The notes beneath the pieces are model-generated. The model ran no database searches. It saw only the letters and a program-made list of their open reading frames with translations, and was not told the DNA's origin. Both the position numbers and the translations under genes were made by a program. From the NCBI GenBank assembly GCA_010405405.1, contig MU004237.1, positions 879,345-943,344 of the forward strand: a stretch of DNA of 64,000 nucleotides, given 5' to 3'. The DNA comes from Microthyrium microscopicum. Taxonomy: Eukaryota > Ascomycota > Dothideomycetes > Microthyriales > Microthyriaceae. Shown here one piece after another: positions 22,288 to 34,939 of this stretch; the first letter of the stretch is position 1, and each line of letters starts with the position of its first letter.

Positions 22288-23088
22288 TCACGTCTCTGGT
22301 TCTCTCGTCAAGAATGTGAGCTTCGGTTTTTGTCTGCCATTGAACTTCTCATCGGTAGCGAAAGCCATTTCCTCAATCTGTGAATGGAAACCACATTTTT
22401 CATAAAGAGGTACTCCGAATGATGTAGCTTCAACGACGCCCTGTATAGCCTCTACGTTAGTCTACATAGAGAACAGAGAGAATAGAAAGCATTGGAAGTA
22501 TGAATTCTTACCTGAAGTCTCAGCTCATCCGCCTTCTTGTTTCCCCAGTCGACAAGAGCTTTCCCAGCACCCATTCTTTGATAGTCAGGATGGATCGCCA
22601 GTAACTCCAGAGCTATCGAACATGAGATATAACAACTCTCTCGGGCGATAACTTCACTAACCATAAACGCCTTTGCCGTTAGATTCCGTAATTGCTTGGT
22701 TTCGCGGATAGACGAAATTTTTCCACAACTGTACTACAAACTCGCGATTCTCTCCATCTGGCCAATGCTTTTCGAGATTTTCGATATCTCCAAGATATGA
22801 GGGCAGTGGCTTAGCGAGATGAGCCCAGATAGCAATCCCGATGATCTTTGAAGGTTCGCCAGAGTCAGAGTCCAGCACGGCTTTCAAGAAGGTTGTATCC
22901 TTGCCCACCAGCTTCCAGGCCAGAAACCGTTCGGAGCCACTGGCTCGGCCTGCTGGCGTATCGTGGTTGGGATAGAGATTGTTGACCAATGGAGCGTTGT
23001 GGGAGAAACTCTCGGAGAGGACCTGGAAGGCTGTTGGGACGTCGTCGTCTTCGAGAAGGGCGACTGTGACCTTGGGTCTGGAATTCAT
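22288..23088 (-). CDS. GNAT-family N-acetyltransferase
   Basis: Three exons (23088-22662, 22612-22512, 22440-22288) splice into 226 residues. The GNAT core is spread over all three. Exon 2 carries motif A, E-L-L-A-I-H-P-D-Y-Q-R-M-G-A-G-K, where Q/R-x-x-G-x-G/A binds the acetyl-CoA pyrophosphate. Exon 3 carries the motif B-like helix ending L-Y-E-K-C-G-F. Introns are 49 nt (GTTAGT donor) and 71 nt (GTAAGA donor). I prefer the ATG at 23088, in a purine-rich context and matching the usual start of the family; one at 23193 would add 35 residues. It is similar to fungal small-molecule or antibiotic-resistance-type GNATs; the substrate is unknown. Confidence 0.8.
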
Positions 23089-23375
23089 CGTGGCTCTTAT
23101 CAAAGAAGTCAGTCTGGTTGATCGATTGGGTTCCGAGTCTTGAAAGTAAGTAGGCTGAGGATTAGAGGTTGTCTGAAGAATGAGAGGCTTCATGTAAGAT
23201 GGCAGTAGCCTGTAACCACCTGCATCATTTCATGCTGACGCGAAGCAAAGAGCAGACAAGAGCTTTGAACCCCTGGGAAGCTCACAGCGAGACCATCGAG
23301 TTTTGATAAAAACATTACATTAAATTCGACATATGTATACGCCAGTATCCCCATAAAATTCGCGTTCCCTTATTG

Positions 23376-23806
23376 CTGTGGAATAATGTACATTAAAGAT
23401 GCAGAGCCGCATGCAACAGGGGGCCTCCCAGCTCTCGCGCAACTTCAATTGTCCAGGGCCCTTGTCGCATCTCTTCATCCATCTCAACCTCATTCTCTGT
23501 ATCGGTAGTAGTCTCGATCTCTCTGCGCTCTGATGATCATCTGGGGTATTTTCGATCGGAGACGAGCTACACCCTTGGCCCCGCATAGGGATTCAAGGTC
23601 TGGTCGATCAAGGTAGAATCGGCGGGTCATTGGACGTGGTCGCGACATGATTGATGGAAGCTATCAATGTGTTAATTGTCCGCTGAATGTTACACGAACA
23701 TATGATGAATATGAACTTTGGAGCACTGATTGCTTACTTTCGGGACGTCGGGTAGCACGGCGTTCAATCGCGACGAGTCTAACTCTTGTACGTGTTCTCC
23801 AGACAT
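23376..23806 (-). CDS. Possible small spliced gene, weak
   Basis: A minus-strand ATG at 23806 opens a 23-codon exon (D, S, L, V, P-rich) followed by a GTAAGC donor and, after about 90 nt, a GATAG acceptor. The downstream exon continues in frame for about 55 basic residues. A different frame nearby (to about 23396) reads as an acidic 40-residue tail. I cannot choose one model and recognise no family. It lies head to head with the next candidate on the + strand. Confidence 0.22.
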
Positions 23807-23832
23807 GATGGCTTGTATGTGCTGGTTTTCTG

Positions 23833-24281
23833 ATGAGGTTTTCGATTCAACGCGTTGTATTGCTGTTGGTATCCTTGGGTCAATTGATTAGAGCAGGATT
23901 ATTGAAGGTGAAAGGATGGCTTCCGGATATACCCCATGTTATCAATCCAGAATTCCTTGAATCAGGGGTCCCATTTGCGCCACCACCGTTCGAATTGTGG
24001 TTAGCGCAATCGACGACGACATCGAAACTCAGCTTTATCTTCCGCGTGATCGTCATTCATACTGTGAGTGTTACAACTAACCTTTATCATTGCATATATT
24101 TGTTTCAAGAGCTTGGAAAACTTGGAACTAGATTGTAGCGGTGTCTGCTTACACGAAAGTCCGGCAAAATATTCATGGAGTTATCCATATTCGGCCTCCT
24201 CCTTTTTCGACGAGGTCCGATCTACTCCGCTTGTCGCGTAACGCGTCGTCAGATGCTCATCTTTCAATAACTGAGCGCTGA
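23833..24281 (+). CDS. Hypothetical small protein with N-terminal hydrophobic segment
   Basis: The model has two exons (23833-24063, 24132-24281) and 126 residues. The first exon starts with a basic then hydrophobic stretch (V-V-L-L-L-V-S-L near residues 8-15) that could be a signal peptide or membrane anchor. It also has a P-F-A-P-P-P-F motif near residue 47 and a second hydrophobic segment near 70. The donor GTGAGT and a perfect ACTAAC branch site support an intron; acceptor AAG at about 24110 is an alternative that gives a different tail. I do not recognise the protein and it may not be expressed. Confidence 0.33.
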
Positions 24282-24598
24282 AAGCTTGCAAATAGCCCAA
24301 GGTTCATTTCGTCGAGCTTTGAAACCTTTATGTCGACTACTCTCGAGAAACCGAGTGTCAGGTACCTGAATCCAATGCGATGCGTAAGGTTTTCCAGCAA
24401 CACATCTCAACAATGAGTCGAGCCGCAGAGATAGCTCCTGCACCTACGTCGCACCTTGACTAGTTTGGTTTTGAGTTTCTTGACCAACATCATGATCTGA
24501 TGACGAATTATTGGATTCTCAACGAAAATGTTGCCCAAGAATTACAAGCTCCACGTGGAACTCTGATATGCAGCATGTTAACTATCAGTAACAGGCCA
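24282..24598. other. Intergenic region
   Basis: No supported coding frame. This is the 3' flank of the Zn2Cys6 gene on the minus strand. Confidence 0.35.
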
Positions 24599-26214
24599 TT
24601 ACAGTATGACACAAGAGCCTGCCGCTATTTCTGGCAACGGCTCATTGTCTATCAGTGTCAATCTTTCCTTCTCCGGTAGAGAGATTAGTTCTAACCGCGC
24701 TTTTTCCATCGCAACCCTTGCTTTCAATCGCTTCAAATATGCTCTTAGCCATATGGCACCAGAGTACCAATTCTGAGCTGGGGCCGGGAATTCGTTGTAC
24801 TCGGCTAGCACATTCTCTAGTTCCTCACGCTTTGCTTGCTCACTCTCCAAAGTCCATGCCATAATCATGGGATTCAGCACTCCCGCCCCGTACAGTGGTC
24901 GCAAGCCCAACATATCATGTCCTAGCTTCAGGGCCTCTTCTCTAAGCGAAACACATTCATCGACCAGTGGCCACTCAAGATCTTGCGCATCGCTGAGCGC
25001 ATCGAGAAGGCCGTTCATGAAGAGAGCGAGCCCAAGTAAAATGCCGTAGACGATTTGGAACCGGGCATGTTGTTTCTCAATTGTTGACTTCATTGCGGAT
25101 GCCAGTTCTATTTCAACGCTATTTCGTTCAGCCAGCCGTGCAAGACGATTCCGCGCTTCTGGTATGTCTTCCCGAAGGATGGCGTATGCCTCTCGAATGT
25201 CTGGCCCATACTTCTCCGGCTCCCGTAGGTAGTACGGGAGATTGAGTAGCTTATGTATCTCTATACTTCTGAAAGGGTTGCCGTGGTTAGACTTCCAAGG
25301 CCGAGGTCCTGTGTATTGACGGAGGAGGGGAGTCAAGCTCTCATGAAGTGGTATGTCGTGTCTGAAAATGCATATGTAGATCTGTTGACGGCCAGTCAGA
25401 ATTTCATGAACTTGTGACGAGTTATGCTTACAAGAGACACAGATGCCGTTATGAGAACTTCGTGGTCGAAACGACTAGTCCAACCTTGCTCGATTATGCC
25501 GGGCAGTATATGAGCGAGTACCGCTGTATGATTGACATATGGATCTGGTGGTTTGACAACCATGGTCTATGGAGAAGTTCATCAGCTGTCAAGGTCGAAT
25601 ATCGCGATTACCAACCTGAGTTATTGCTAGAATGGACACTGCACACAAGACATTACCCGTGTATGCCTGCTTTGGGTCGCTCAATGCAGCTTGAGTACTT
25701 CTCAGAGCCTTTCCAAAAGCGGCAAGTGACTCTATGGATATATTCCTGCTCAAAGTATTTCGATGCCCTTGTAGGAAAGCCGCTACAGCAGTGTCAAGAG
25801 CTTCACATGTCCCCATTCGCCGAGGTATCCTGTCCCAGTAGGTGCCATAAACGCTGATATCATATCGCAGGTCCGTAATCTGTAGGAGTGCCACCAAGCC
25901 ACCGCTTGTCATTGTACTGCTATTACTCAAGTTGGCGTTCGGCGACTGTGATGGTTGACCATTGTGCAAAGCTTGAGATTGCGCCGTCAAACTTTGGCCA
26001 TGGATGGTCTGTTCTTGGAACTTCCATCGCTGCTGCCCTGCTCCTGTGCATTCAATGCCTAGTCGCATGCATCTTGAGCATTTTGGCTTTTCCTGGTCAC
26101 ACTATTTCCCGCGTGTCAGCAATCATTCATTAGTGAATGTGGACACGAGAAGATTACTTTTTTCTTTTGCCGACGACAATTATCGCAGCCGCGGCTTCTC
26201 GGTGTTCCAGGCAT
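24599..26214 (-). CDS. Zn2Cys6 fungal transcription factor with C-terminal CaaX-like motif
   Basis: Four exons (26214-26158, 26101-25616, 25566-25432, 25381-24599) give 486 residues. The N-terminus holds the binuclear cluster: C-D-N-C-R-R-Q-K-K-K in exon 1 and C-D-Q-E-K-P-K-C-S-R-C-M-R-L-G-I-E-C in exon 2, that is CX2CX6CX6CX2CX6C. The first intron splits the cluster just before the third Cys, a common position in these genes. The remainder is the helical middle region of fungal factors that carry only a short Zn cluster. The last four residues are C-V-I-L, a geranylgeranylation-type CaaX box, odd for a nuclear DNA-binding protein. Target genes are unknown. All junctions are in frame, and the third intron has a CTGAC branch site. 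Confidence 0.83.
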
Positions 26215-27129
26215 GTTGGTAGAAAATCGGGCGTTATGCTGCGCATGATTTTGCAGAACGATCAAGCCTCCAACGGCTTTATATCGCGCTCTTCAAAGAA
26301 TTCTGGGTGGCGGCAGCCAATGCTGCGGCTCAAGCATTCAGCACACATGAACAGCATAGAATAGGCTGTGTTGTATTATGATTTGATGTCCTTGATTTCT
26401 TAAAGTACAAAGTCCCTTTCCCCTGACGTATGCAAGTCCGCCTCGCAGCATTGTGCACGCAGTCCCGAGCTGCCGATCATTGCCAAAACTGGCGAGATAT
26501 TGCGCTCCCCAGGTTTTCTGGGGAGGTGGCGCATTAGCAGATGAGGCGGGATACAACATATACCGATGCACTTGGGATATTTGCCTTTTGTTGGGCCTTA
26601 TGGCACACGAAGTCGAGGATCTTTGGCCAGTCAATGACCTCAAATGCTCCTTACCAGGCCAGTTGCGTGTCTGCATTCTGTACTCCGGCCATCATTACAT
26701 CTTACTTACCGCTATTGACTTGTCTAATACTCGCCAGATCAACATGTCAATCATGGACCTGCCTTCATGTGTTATCTACGGGCGGACTATTCCCGTAAGA
26801 CCAGAGGTAGCTTCTTCAAGTCACCCAGCCACCAACCTCATTTGGCCATCAGTCCTCCAAGTTTTCAACAATCCACATCGACGATGGCTAAAATTGGAAG
26901 GGGTACAGCTGAACCTTGGCAGCAATGCAGAGAAGATCGTCTTCACTCTGGTGTCTGACTCTTCGAATGATCAAGGCAGACACTCAGGCCAAGGGACCCA
27001 AATCTTGAGGATTAAAGAAGGTATAAAGCTCACTCGAGCTCCCGCTGCGATCTAACACTTCGAGCACTTGCGATTCACTGATATATTTCCATCCTCAAAT
27101 CCTTCTTTGACTGCCGACAAACCCGCATT
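26215..27129. other. Intergenic region between divergent genes
   Basis: This holds the promoters of the Zn2Cys6 gene (minus) and the S33 peptidase gene (plus). A 200-codon frame on the + strand (26453-27055) has no recognisable domain and abnormal composition, and ends 74 bp before the peptidase ATG. I treat it as chance. No other signal was found. Confidence 0.4.
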
Positions 27130-28972
27130 ATGCGTACTTCCTCGCTACTCTACTTGAGCATTTCCTGTCTGGCCATCAATGCCAGTCCGGTTATCTCTGC
27201 TTCTAATGGCACTATGATCCAAGACTGGAAAGACATAACCTCAACACCAGATCTCAACTGGGTTCCATGCTTTGACAACTTCACATGCACAATTCTTCAG
27301 GTAATACTGGACCTCAACTCCAAGTATGTTGTTTGATTTTATCAGGTTCCATTAGACTACACCGACCTTTCCATTGGTAACACGACAGTTCCATTTATCA
27401 AATTTTCGTCCACAAATGCTTCTGCAGAAGACGTCCTTTTCAATCCAGGTATGTACTCATTCTCAGTGACGTCCAGCCATCAGGTGTTGCATTCATGCTA
27501 AATATCTATTAGGTGGCCCCGGCGCATCCGGTATCATCGCAGTCAAGAATGGGTACAAGACTATTCTCTCGGTTATTGGCTCACGAAATAATCTCGTTGG
27601 TTTTGATCCGCGAGGCGTGAACAACAGCGGTCTTTCTCTCGAGTGTTTTCCCAACAACCTGGGTGCCAAAATCGACTTCATCATCGAAACACTCAACAGA
27701 CCCATCGATGATTCTTCCGAGGCAGCAATATATGACACTTACTTGAAAGAAATGGGCTGGGGCGAGCGATGTACTGCGCATCAAGATCCAAAGCAGCCCA
27801 AGCAGTATGCCAATACTGTAGCCGTAGCCAACGACATGAGATACTACTCTGAGCTCCGTGCAAAGAGTCTTGGGTTGCCAGTTGAGACGTCCAAACTTTG
27901 GTATTATGGCACAAGCTATGGCACCATCTTAGGCGAGACATACGCGACTCTGTTCCCAGACCGAATTGGACGGATGTTACTGGACGGCGTGGTTGATAGC
28001 GAAGAGTGGTACTCAGGCTCATTTCTCGGTTCACTTGTGCATGCCGATGCGGGAATGAAAACCTTCTTCGCAGACTGCTTTGCCGCTGGACCAGCTCACT
28101 GTTCGTTTTCAGGAAATTCAACTAGCGCAGATGACATTGAAAGGCGTTTCTACACCCTTTTTGAACAAATCCAGAAGCGGCCCCTGCTTGCTGATGTGGC
28201 CTTGACTGCCACGCCAGTCACTGTTACCTGGCGCGAGATCAAGTACGTCTTTTTCGAAGCACTGTATGATCCATCTCTGTCATTTGCCGGACTGGCGGAC
28301 ACTTTGGCAGATCTGGAGCAAGGAAACGGAACATCTCTGGCCATGCTTTCGTCTCAGGCCGACTTGCAACTGGCCTACAACAATAGCCAGGTAGTTTATG
28401 CAGATGTTCTAGCGCTATCAGAGATCGGCTGTATTGACGCAGCTGGACGACACAATGTTTCAGCTTTCGAGGATTACCTGGACTATGTCCACGAGCAGGT
28501 CAATATAAGCTGGATTGGTGGCGGTCAGTGGGCGGTAGCAACGGCAGGTGCATGTACGAGGCTCGATATAAAGCCACCACAGAGTCAATTATTCCAAGGT
28601 TAGTGACAATTAATTATGTCTAGGCGATGTACTAATCAATTTAGGTACCTCTGGGTCCAACCACACTTCAGTGCCTATTCTTTTTCTCAGTAATACGTTG
28701 GATCCGGTTGCACCAATTGAGAGTGCAAGAAAAGAGTCTTCCCGTTTCGCCGGCTCCACCGTACTTACTCTGAATGGTACAGCCGTAAGTACTCCATCTC
28801 TCTGCTTGAGGATACCCAAACTAATCAATGGTGATTCTCATAGCACTGTGGTCTTCAAAATCCATCCGTTTGCCAGCATCAGCATACCCAGAAGTACATG
28901 CTTGATGCAACCTTGCCTCCTGCCGGAACTGTCTGCGGACGTACAGCTATACCGTTTGGTTCGACTACATAA
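27130..28972 (+). CDS. Secreted S33 alpha/beta hydrolase, tripeptidyl-peptidase-like (TAP)
   Basis: Five exons (27130-27300, 27346-27448, 27513-28598, 28645-28784, 28844-28972) give 542 residues. A signal peptide covers residues 1 to about 23. Catalytic landmarks are G-G-P-G-A-S-G near 92-98 (oxyanion region), the nucleophile elbow G-T-S-Y-G with Ser226, an L-D-P-V-A-P aspartate block in exon 4 and H-C-G in exon 5, the last within a cysteine-containing TAP-like C-terminal domain. It should release tripeptides or act as a prolyl-type aminopeptidase outside the cell. Introns are 45, 64, 46 and 59 nt with clear GT-AG ends. The His is encoded at the very start of exon 5, so correct splicing is essential for activity. 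Several N-glycosylation sites are present. Confidence 0.87.
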
Positions 28973-29467
28973 AGAGCGGTGTCAATTAGAGCTTGAGTCA
29001 AGGATGGTTTCTGCGACTATGATTTAGTTCCTTTGGACTTTGCCCAAGCAGATAAACTGATGAAAGTCAGGTCAAACAGTTGAGTGTGCTCAAGGGGCGG
29101 CGAGGTCTCCATCACTTTTAAAGTAATTTAATTTCGAAATTAGCCATGATGGTCTGATAGTTACATCTATGGAAGATATCTCTCATTCAATCCCCATCAA
29201 GTTCTAATTTCATCAATTTTCTTCACAGCAGATCATCATTCTTTGAACAGTTTCACTCGGATTCTTGACTTATCCATCCCGGATCACGGAGAACACACTA
29301 CTAGGATAGCAATCAATCAAGAGAACTGATAGCTCGCAGTCACCAGGCCTGTACTATTTCAACCTGTTCCAACCCGCTCAATCGACACTACAAGCGCTGG
29401 TCTCCTGGTCCTTCTGGAAATCCTTCTGGCTTGCAACGTCGAACTCAGCTCAGAGTCGAAGCTTGTA
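28973..29467. other. Intergenic region, convergent genes
   Basis: This is the AT-rich 3' flank shared by the peptidase (plus) and the short-chain dehydrogenase (minus). No frame is supported beyond the alternative C-terminus of the dehydrogenase. Confidence 0.4.
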
Positions 29468-30618
29468 TCAAAGCCGCGCTCTGGTTTCATAATTCTATTA
29501 CTGATCAGCGGTATGAACAAGCACAAAGTAGTCTCACCTACCGTCTCCTCAACATAATCCAACCCCAAAACATCAAGAAGTCCCTTCTCTTGCAGCTTCA
29601 GCTCCTCATTTACCTTCCTCCACACTCTTTGCCGGCAATCTGGATCCTTTGCGTGCGGCATTGGTTCTGCTATCGTCGTTCGGCTAACATATTTTCCTCC
29701 TTCAGACATGCCTGTGACGCCTTTGAGAATACACAAGCTGCCTTGCTGAGAGTTAATAGCCATAAGCCTTGTGGCCAGCCTGAAAGCGGTAATTTTCAGA
29801 AGACCCATCAAGCCCTCCAGTTTCAAGTTCCAGATTTCCGAGTTGACCCATCCTGGATGGACACCATTGATGATGATGTGTTTGTATTGATCATTCTGTA
29901 GCAAGCGGCGTTGCATCTCTGTCAGCCAGACTTGGAACCATAACTTGTTGTTGGAGTAGAAGTGTGCTCCATCTCGACTGGGCAACTTTATTTCGCCATT
30001 GCAATTTCTCAAGTCAAAATCTCCGTTGAACTGCATGGACGAGACTGTACAAGTAACCCGTGGCTGAGGTGCCCTGGCCAGCGCAGGGAGAAGTCGTAAG
30101 GTACACAGAACATGCGAGAGAAAGTTCACCTGGTGATGAATCTCAAACCCGTCCGAAGTTTTGAACAGATCCGCGCCATTCGGAGTTCCTCCAATTCCAG
30201 CATTGTTGCAAAGTACATCCAGTGGTCGTCCTGTATCGAGCCATCTTTGCGCAAATGCTTCAACGCTGTCTAATTTGCTGTAGTCCGTCTCCCACCATTC
30301 GAAGGTTGTGTTGTGATGGCCATGAGCTTTGGCTGCTTCCTGGCACTCTTTTACTACTTGGTCTGGGTGAGGCTCATATGGAGGAGGACTTCGACATCCC
30401 AGAATGATATTGGCGCCCCATTTTGCGAATTGCAAAGTTGCTTCTCGACCGATTCCACTGTTGGCTCCTACGACTATGATCCATTTGCCAGTCAAATCTG
30501 CGTCTGGTACTGATAGTGTCTCTCTAGACAAGCCGGCCTTGTTCTGTTGGTCCCTCCATGCCTTAGAAGGCTCTTCAAATGACAACGGAGCGCCAAGGGG
30601 GATCTGGTTGATGTCCAT
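29468..30618 (-). CDS. Short-chain dehydrogenase/reductase (SDR)
   Basis: The preferred model has two exons (30618-29542, 29494-29468) and 367 residues. If the last 47-nt intron (GTAGGT...AATAG) is not removed the frame runs to 29359 and gives 419 residues with a basic tail. The Rossmann motif is G-A-N-S-G-I-G (51-57), N-N-A-G is at 138-141, and the catalytic Y221-x-x-x-K225 has its partner Ser near 193. The dinucleotide site is followed by C-R at 75-76, which favours NADP(H). It resembles the retinol-dehydrogenase-like fungal SDRs; the substrate is unknown. An N-terminal extension of about 45 residues precedes the Rossmann fold. No signal peptide is seen. Confidence 0.85.
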
Positions 30619-32437
30619 CCTATTTTCTGACCGAAACTAATTGGTTACAGCTGGTCATACACAGAACATATTTACCGGCCAAAAACGAGGAAGCAAGGTT
30701 TCTGGCCCTGGGTACTTTATATTGTTGCCCCACGATTTCACGTTATAGTGTTTCTGGCATTACCGAGTTCAATTTATGTAGCTTTGTATTTGACTGGCCC
30801 TATTTTACGAGTATGTTCCCACTGGTGTACTTCGCGACAACTACGCGATGGCTACAGCCTAATACTTCACCGGATCATAGAATACATGCAAAAGGAGACC
30901 AAATAAACCCATTTAAACTTACATAATGAAGCCATCGTTCGCAACCCAGATGACAAATAACCCTTTTTGAAACCCTTCTCAAATCTTCAATTGAATTCAT
31001 GTTGCGTATGAATAATTAATGATCTTATTTCAGGCTAGAGTAACTTATTCGACGCCACCGCTATAATTCACCCTTTCCTACCTGTTACTCTCGACTCTCG
31101 AGATTCAGCACAAAACGAAATGCAGACAAATTATGCGAACTGGAGTATTATGCTTGTTATAATTAAAATTCTTGTCTTAGCAAGACTGTGATATCTCTGC
31201 ATAGGGGTACCAAGAAGCTCATTTTGAGAGGTAAATTGCCGCCAAAGAAGGATTCAGCCACACCCCCTGTTCTCGCCGTTAACAAGATTATCTGTACACG
31301 CCCCGATAAATTCTCAAAGACCTCCCTTCAGTGCCGCTGTCTTGATTATTCATCGTCTCAGAGGCCAGAACGGTCGGTCTGCAACAGAGCGCTAATGTGA
31401 GCTTGACTGGCCATGTGTCTCTGTCGTACTTGCTGGGTGAACGATCTGATCCAGGATAAAATCTCGCGATAAGACTTGGGTCACTCGAAAACGGTCGCTT
31501 TCCTCTGACTGGCGTTTGAACTGACCAGCGCATAGAGCGCGACCCAGAATTCGCGATGACGCTCAGGCGCTGCAGCAGAATATCTGTTATTGACAAAAGA
31601 GAGATATAAACATGAAAGATGTTTCGTTCTGGAAAGGAAACAATTATCCTCCGAAATGCAGGTACCGGCATATACCGTACCAGGGCCCTTGCGGAGATTG
31701 GAATATCTTAGCCTGATTTGAGTTGTGCGCTGACTTTGACTGAGTCGACTTCAAAAGCAAGGAAAATTTCTAAAATACTGCAAAGTCAGTCTCAACTGAA
31801 TTGTCTTGCATTCGACCTGTAGACAGAATCAAAAGATCTCTGCCCTCCGGAAATACCCAAGCATAGATTGTGTAGTGTTCTTTCAATCTTTCTCATTTCC
31901 GAGTCTGACGATAGCAATTGGATTGCAAAAGAGATGTGGAATCTGAGTTAGCCGCCATCGCAGGTGGAGCAGAATGTCAGAAACGTCAGAAATGTAAAAG
32001 TTGACGGGCGCATCTGACATTTTGTGAAACCGTTGAGGCTGTTCCCTGCGAATTTCTTGCGTTGTTGGTAAAACGACGACCCACGCCATTCTAATCTTAA
32101 TCAGGGGTAGGCTGTATTTAGTGCACAACAAGATGAGATACAATCAGAAAAGTAGGAGAACAACCGTTGATGCGGATCCTTGGCTGAGAATGTCACATTT
32201 TGGCGCCTTGGAGAGATAAGCACACAAAAATGTAATGCGACTGTTATAAACTGCTGCATATCGAACCTGTTTTCGACCTCATTTGACAACACACTCCTTT
32301 GAATGTTCAAGTCGCTCTTTTGACAATCGATATACCTCTATTGAAGGCTGGCCTCTCCTTCACTTTTTTCTTTCTAACACACACTCTTTTATAACCCAAT
32401 CACACTCGTTTTTCGCAGGATTTCGAAATATTTCAAC
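30619..32437. other. 1.8-kb gene-poor intergenic region
   Basis: Composition is ordinary to slightly AT-rich, without RIP-type depletion. Frames of up to 127 codons exist (for example minus 31671-31288) but none shows a domain, signal peptide or convincing splice partner. The right end is the promoter of the DUF1996 gene and contains a CCAAT box at 32396-32400. Confidence 0.4.
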
Positions 32438-34640
32438 ATGTTCTTTGGTCGGGTATCAATCGTGCTGTTGGCCACTTCCAGGCCAGTCCTTGGATTCATT
32501 CGATTTGGATGTGGAAACAATTTGGTAATTATACGGCGCATTCATGAATGTCACTATTATCAATTGACATTTCCTAGGTAGAAGAGCGAGCCGATCCCAT
32601 TGTCGCCCCAGGCCAAGTTGCCGGCCATGTGCACAAAATTGCTGGGTACAAAATGAGCTTTCCAACTTTACGACGCAAGTGCTAATCACCATTTACAGTG
32701 GAAGCGGATTTGGGTTCTCAATGGATTACGCCCAGGCCCGTTCCTCTAGCTGCTCTTCGTGCCCTATCAAAGAAGACTTCTCGAATTACTGGACTCCAAA
32801 GCTCTATTACCAATATCAGAACGGCACATTTCAGTCCGTTCCTACCGTTGGAGATAGCATGGCCGACTTGAACGGTGGTATGACCGTCTATTATCGTATG
32901 TCATCTTCCAGTGGAGATGTCCCGTTTCCGATTCGCTGACAGAAAATCCAGTACAACGTGGTCCAGCAGCAGACTCGAAGACATTGAAGGCTTTTCCAGA
33001 AGGGTTTCGCATGCTGGCCGGAGATAGCTCGAAGCGCAGCTTCTCCAACGACTTTGCCGGTCAAGCTATCAGCTACAGTTGCCTTGGTGGCAACCAGCCG
33101 GAGACAAATGCCATGCCCAACTACAACTGCCCTGGAGGTTTGAGAGCGCAGGTCTTCTTTCCATCTTGCTGGGACGGAGTGAATCTAGACTCAACTGACC
33201 ACAAGTCTCATCTCTCGTATCCATCCACTGGCGCTTACAACAGTGGTGGATGTCCTTCAACTCACCCTGTACAGCTCATCAGCTTGTTCTTCGAAGTTTT
33301 GTATGATACCAACCAGTTCGCATCTATGTGGTATGGTCAGAACCACCCGTTCGTTTTTGCCAATGGAGATCCTACAGGATATGGGTTCCATGGTGATTTT
33401 GTAAGTACACTAAGGGGATTTTCAATACCGACTAACATCTTTAGGTCAACGGCTGGGATATCGGTGTTCTGCAGAATGTTGTTGATCAATGCGACGATCT
33501 CTCTGCTCAAGGTGTGGTTGACGCATGCAGTGCGGTCACACAATTCACTCAAGCAGAGCAGAACGCCTGTAGGCTTCCATCTCAAATCAACGAACAAGTG
33601 GCAGGATATTTGCCAGCGCTCCCCGGTTGCAATCCAGTGACTCCTGGGCCCGGCCCTGCAGCAGCGGCGAGTTGTCCAGGCGCGGTCAGAGCCGTAATTG
33701 GTTCTGGTCCAAGCTATTTCACAGACGCAACATCGAAAGGCTGGGCGTTCCAAGGCTGCGCTACGGATGGCTCTACTCGCACATTGACTGATAAGACCAC
33801 CCTTTACACCGCTGGTGCTGGTGACACTATGACGGTCGAGACGTGCTTGACGTTTTGTCAGGGATATACCTTTGCTGGGCTGGAATATGGACAAGAGTGA
33901 GATTATCATAAACTCGCCACTGACATATTGCTAACTTATCGCAGATGCTATTGCGGCAATACAGTGGCTGCCGATCGAGCCCCTCAGGCCGGTATTTTGG
34001 GAGAGTGTAACATGAAGTGCAAGGTAAGCTTTTCCTTTCCAAGACCAATCATGGTTCTTGACCATACACGATCATGCCAACGCGTGGGCACGACGGCGCA
34101 AGTTGGCTCGGCATTTCATCTTAGACTGATACTATACAGGGTGACTCCACAGAATTCTGCGGTGGTCCAGCGGCTCTGTCCTTATATAAAGCATGTGCCT
34201 CTACCAGCAATTGCCAAAACGTGCCATTCGAAGGCTCAACAGGAGCCATCAACTCCACGCTGCCAATTGCCAATCCAGTGGCTGTATCCTCTGCCCCATA
34301 CTCCATAATATCATCGACAATACCTTCTTGGAACTACACTGGGGTTGCATCCATACCTACACCATCCACTCTATTAGTTTTGTCCACATCAGTATTGGCA
34401 GGAAAGCAGCCATCTGTGGTTCCGGTCTCAAAGCCTGCTGCTCCAGTCGCAGTGCCAGTATCAGAGCCAGTAACTTCAATCGCTGTACCTGTACCTTCAG
34501 TCGCTGTGCCAGTCTCGCCAATTGCTTTGCCAGCATCGAAATCCCTTGCAACAACAGCAGCGCCAGTCGCAGCATCGAGTGTCTGCAAGGCTAAGACGGT
34601 GACTGTGATCAAACAGTACACAGTCTACACTCATATTTGA
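32438..34640 (+). CDS. Secreted DUF1996-WSC protein with Pro/Val/Ser-rich tail
   Basis: Seven exons (32438-32524, 32578-32645, 32699-32895, 32952-33400, 33445-33896, 33945-34023, 34140-34640) give 610 residues. A signal sequence covers residues 1 to about 19. DUF1996 spans about 30-290, with R-A-D-P-I-V-A-P-G, A-G-H-V-H, V-Y-Y-L-Q-R and F-P-E-G-F-R-M-L landmarks. A cysteine-rich WSC domain follows (about 330-455, with C-Y-C-G-N-T and F-C-G-G motifs), which binds polysaccharide in related proteins. The last 150 residues are Ser/Pro/Val-rich with about four imperfect copies of an A-V-P-V word, like an O-glycosylated cell-wall linker. It probably acts at the cell wall or on plant or fungal polysaccharide. 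The unusually long sixth intron (116 nt) lies inside the WSC coding region. Confidence 0.87.
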
Positions 34641-34939
34641 TTGACCACTTCTCATGATACACCAAAAAGCCTATCATACACTTCTATTTCATGTTCACTT
34701 CTCAACCATAGATCAGCACTCTGATCCGGGTCTTGCTGGCACACACCTGTTGGTTTCATCATCATTGTTCGAGCTATACCGAAGCCAATGGCTATGACAT
34801 TCAACGACGAGACCATTTACGGTTCTTGGTGGAATAAGATTTTGTTATATTTCAATTACATACTACAGAAGCCTTTGAAGTCACCATATATCATGAAGAG
34901 TACCAACTACTCTCATCAAGCGCTATGTATATTCATTCT

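Noticed and set aside
26453-27055. 200-codon + strand frame before the peptidase gene
   Set aside because: It has no domain, odd composition, no splice support, and occupies the promoter of a well-supported gene.
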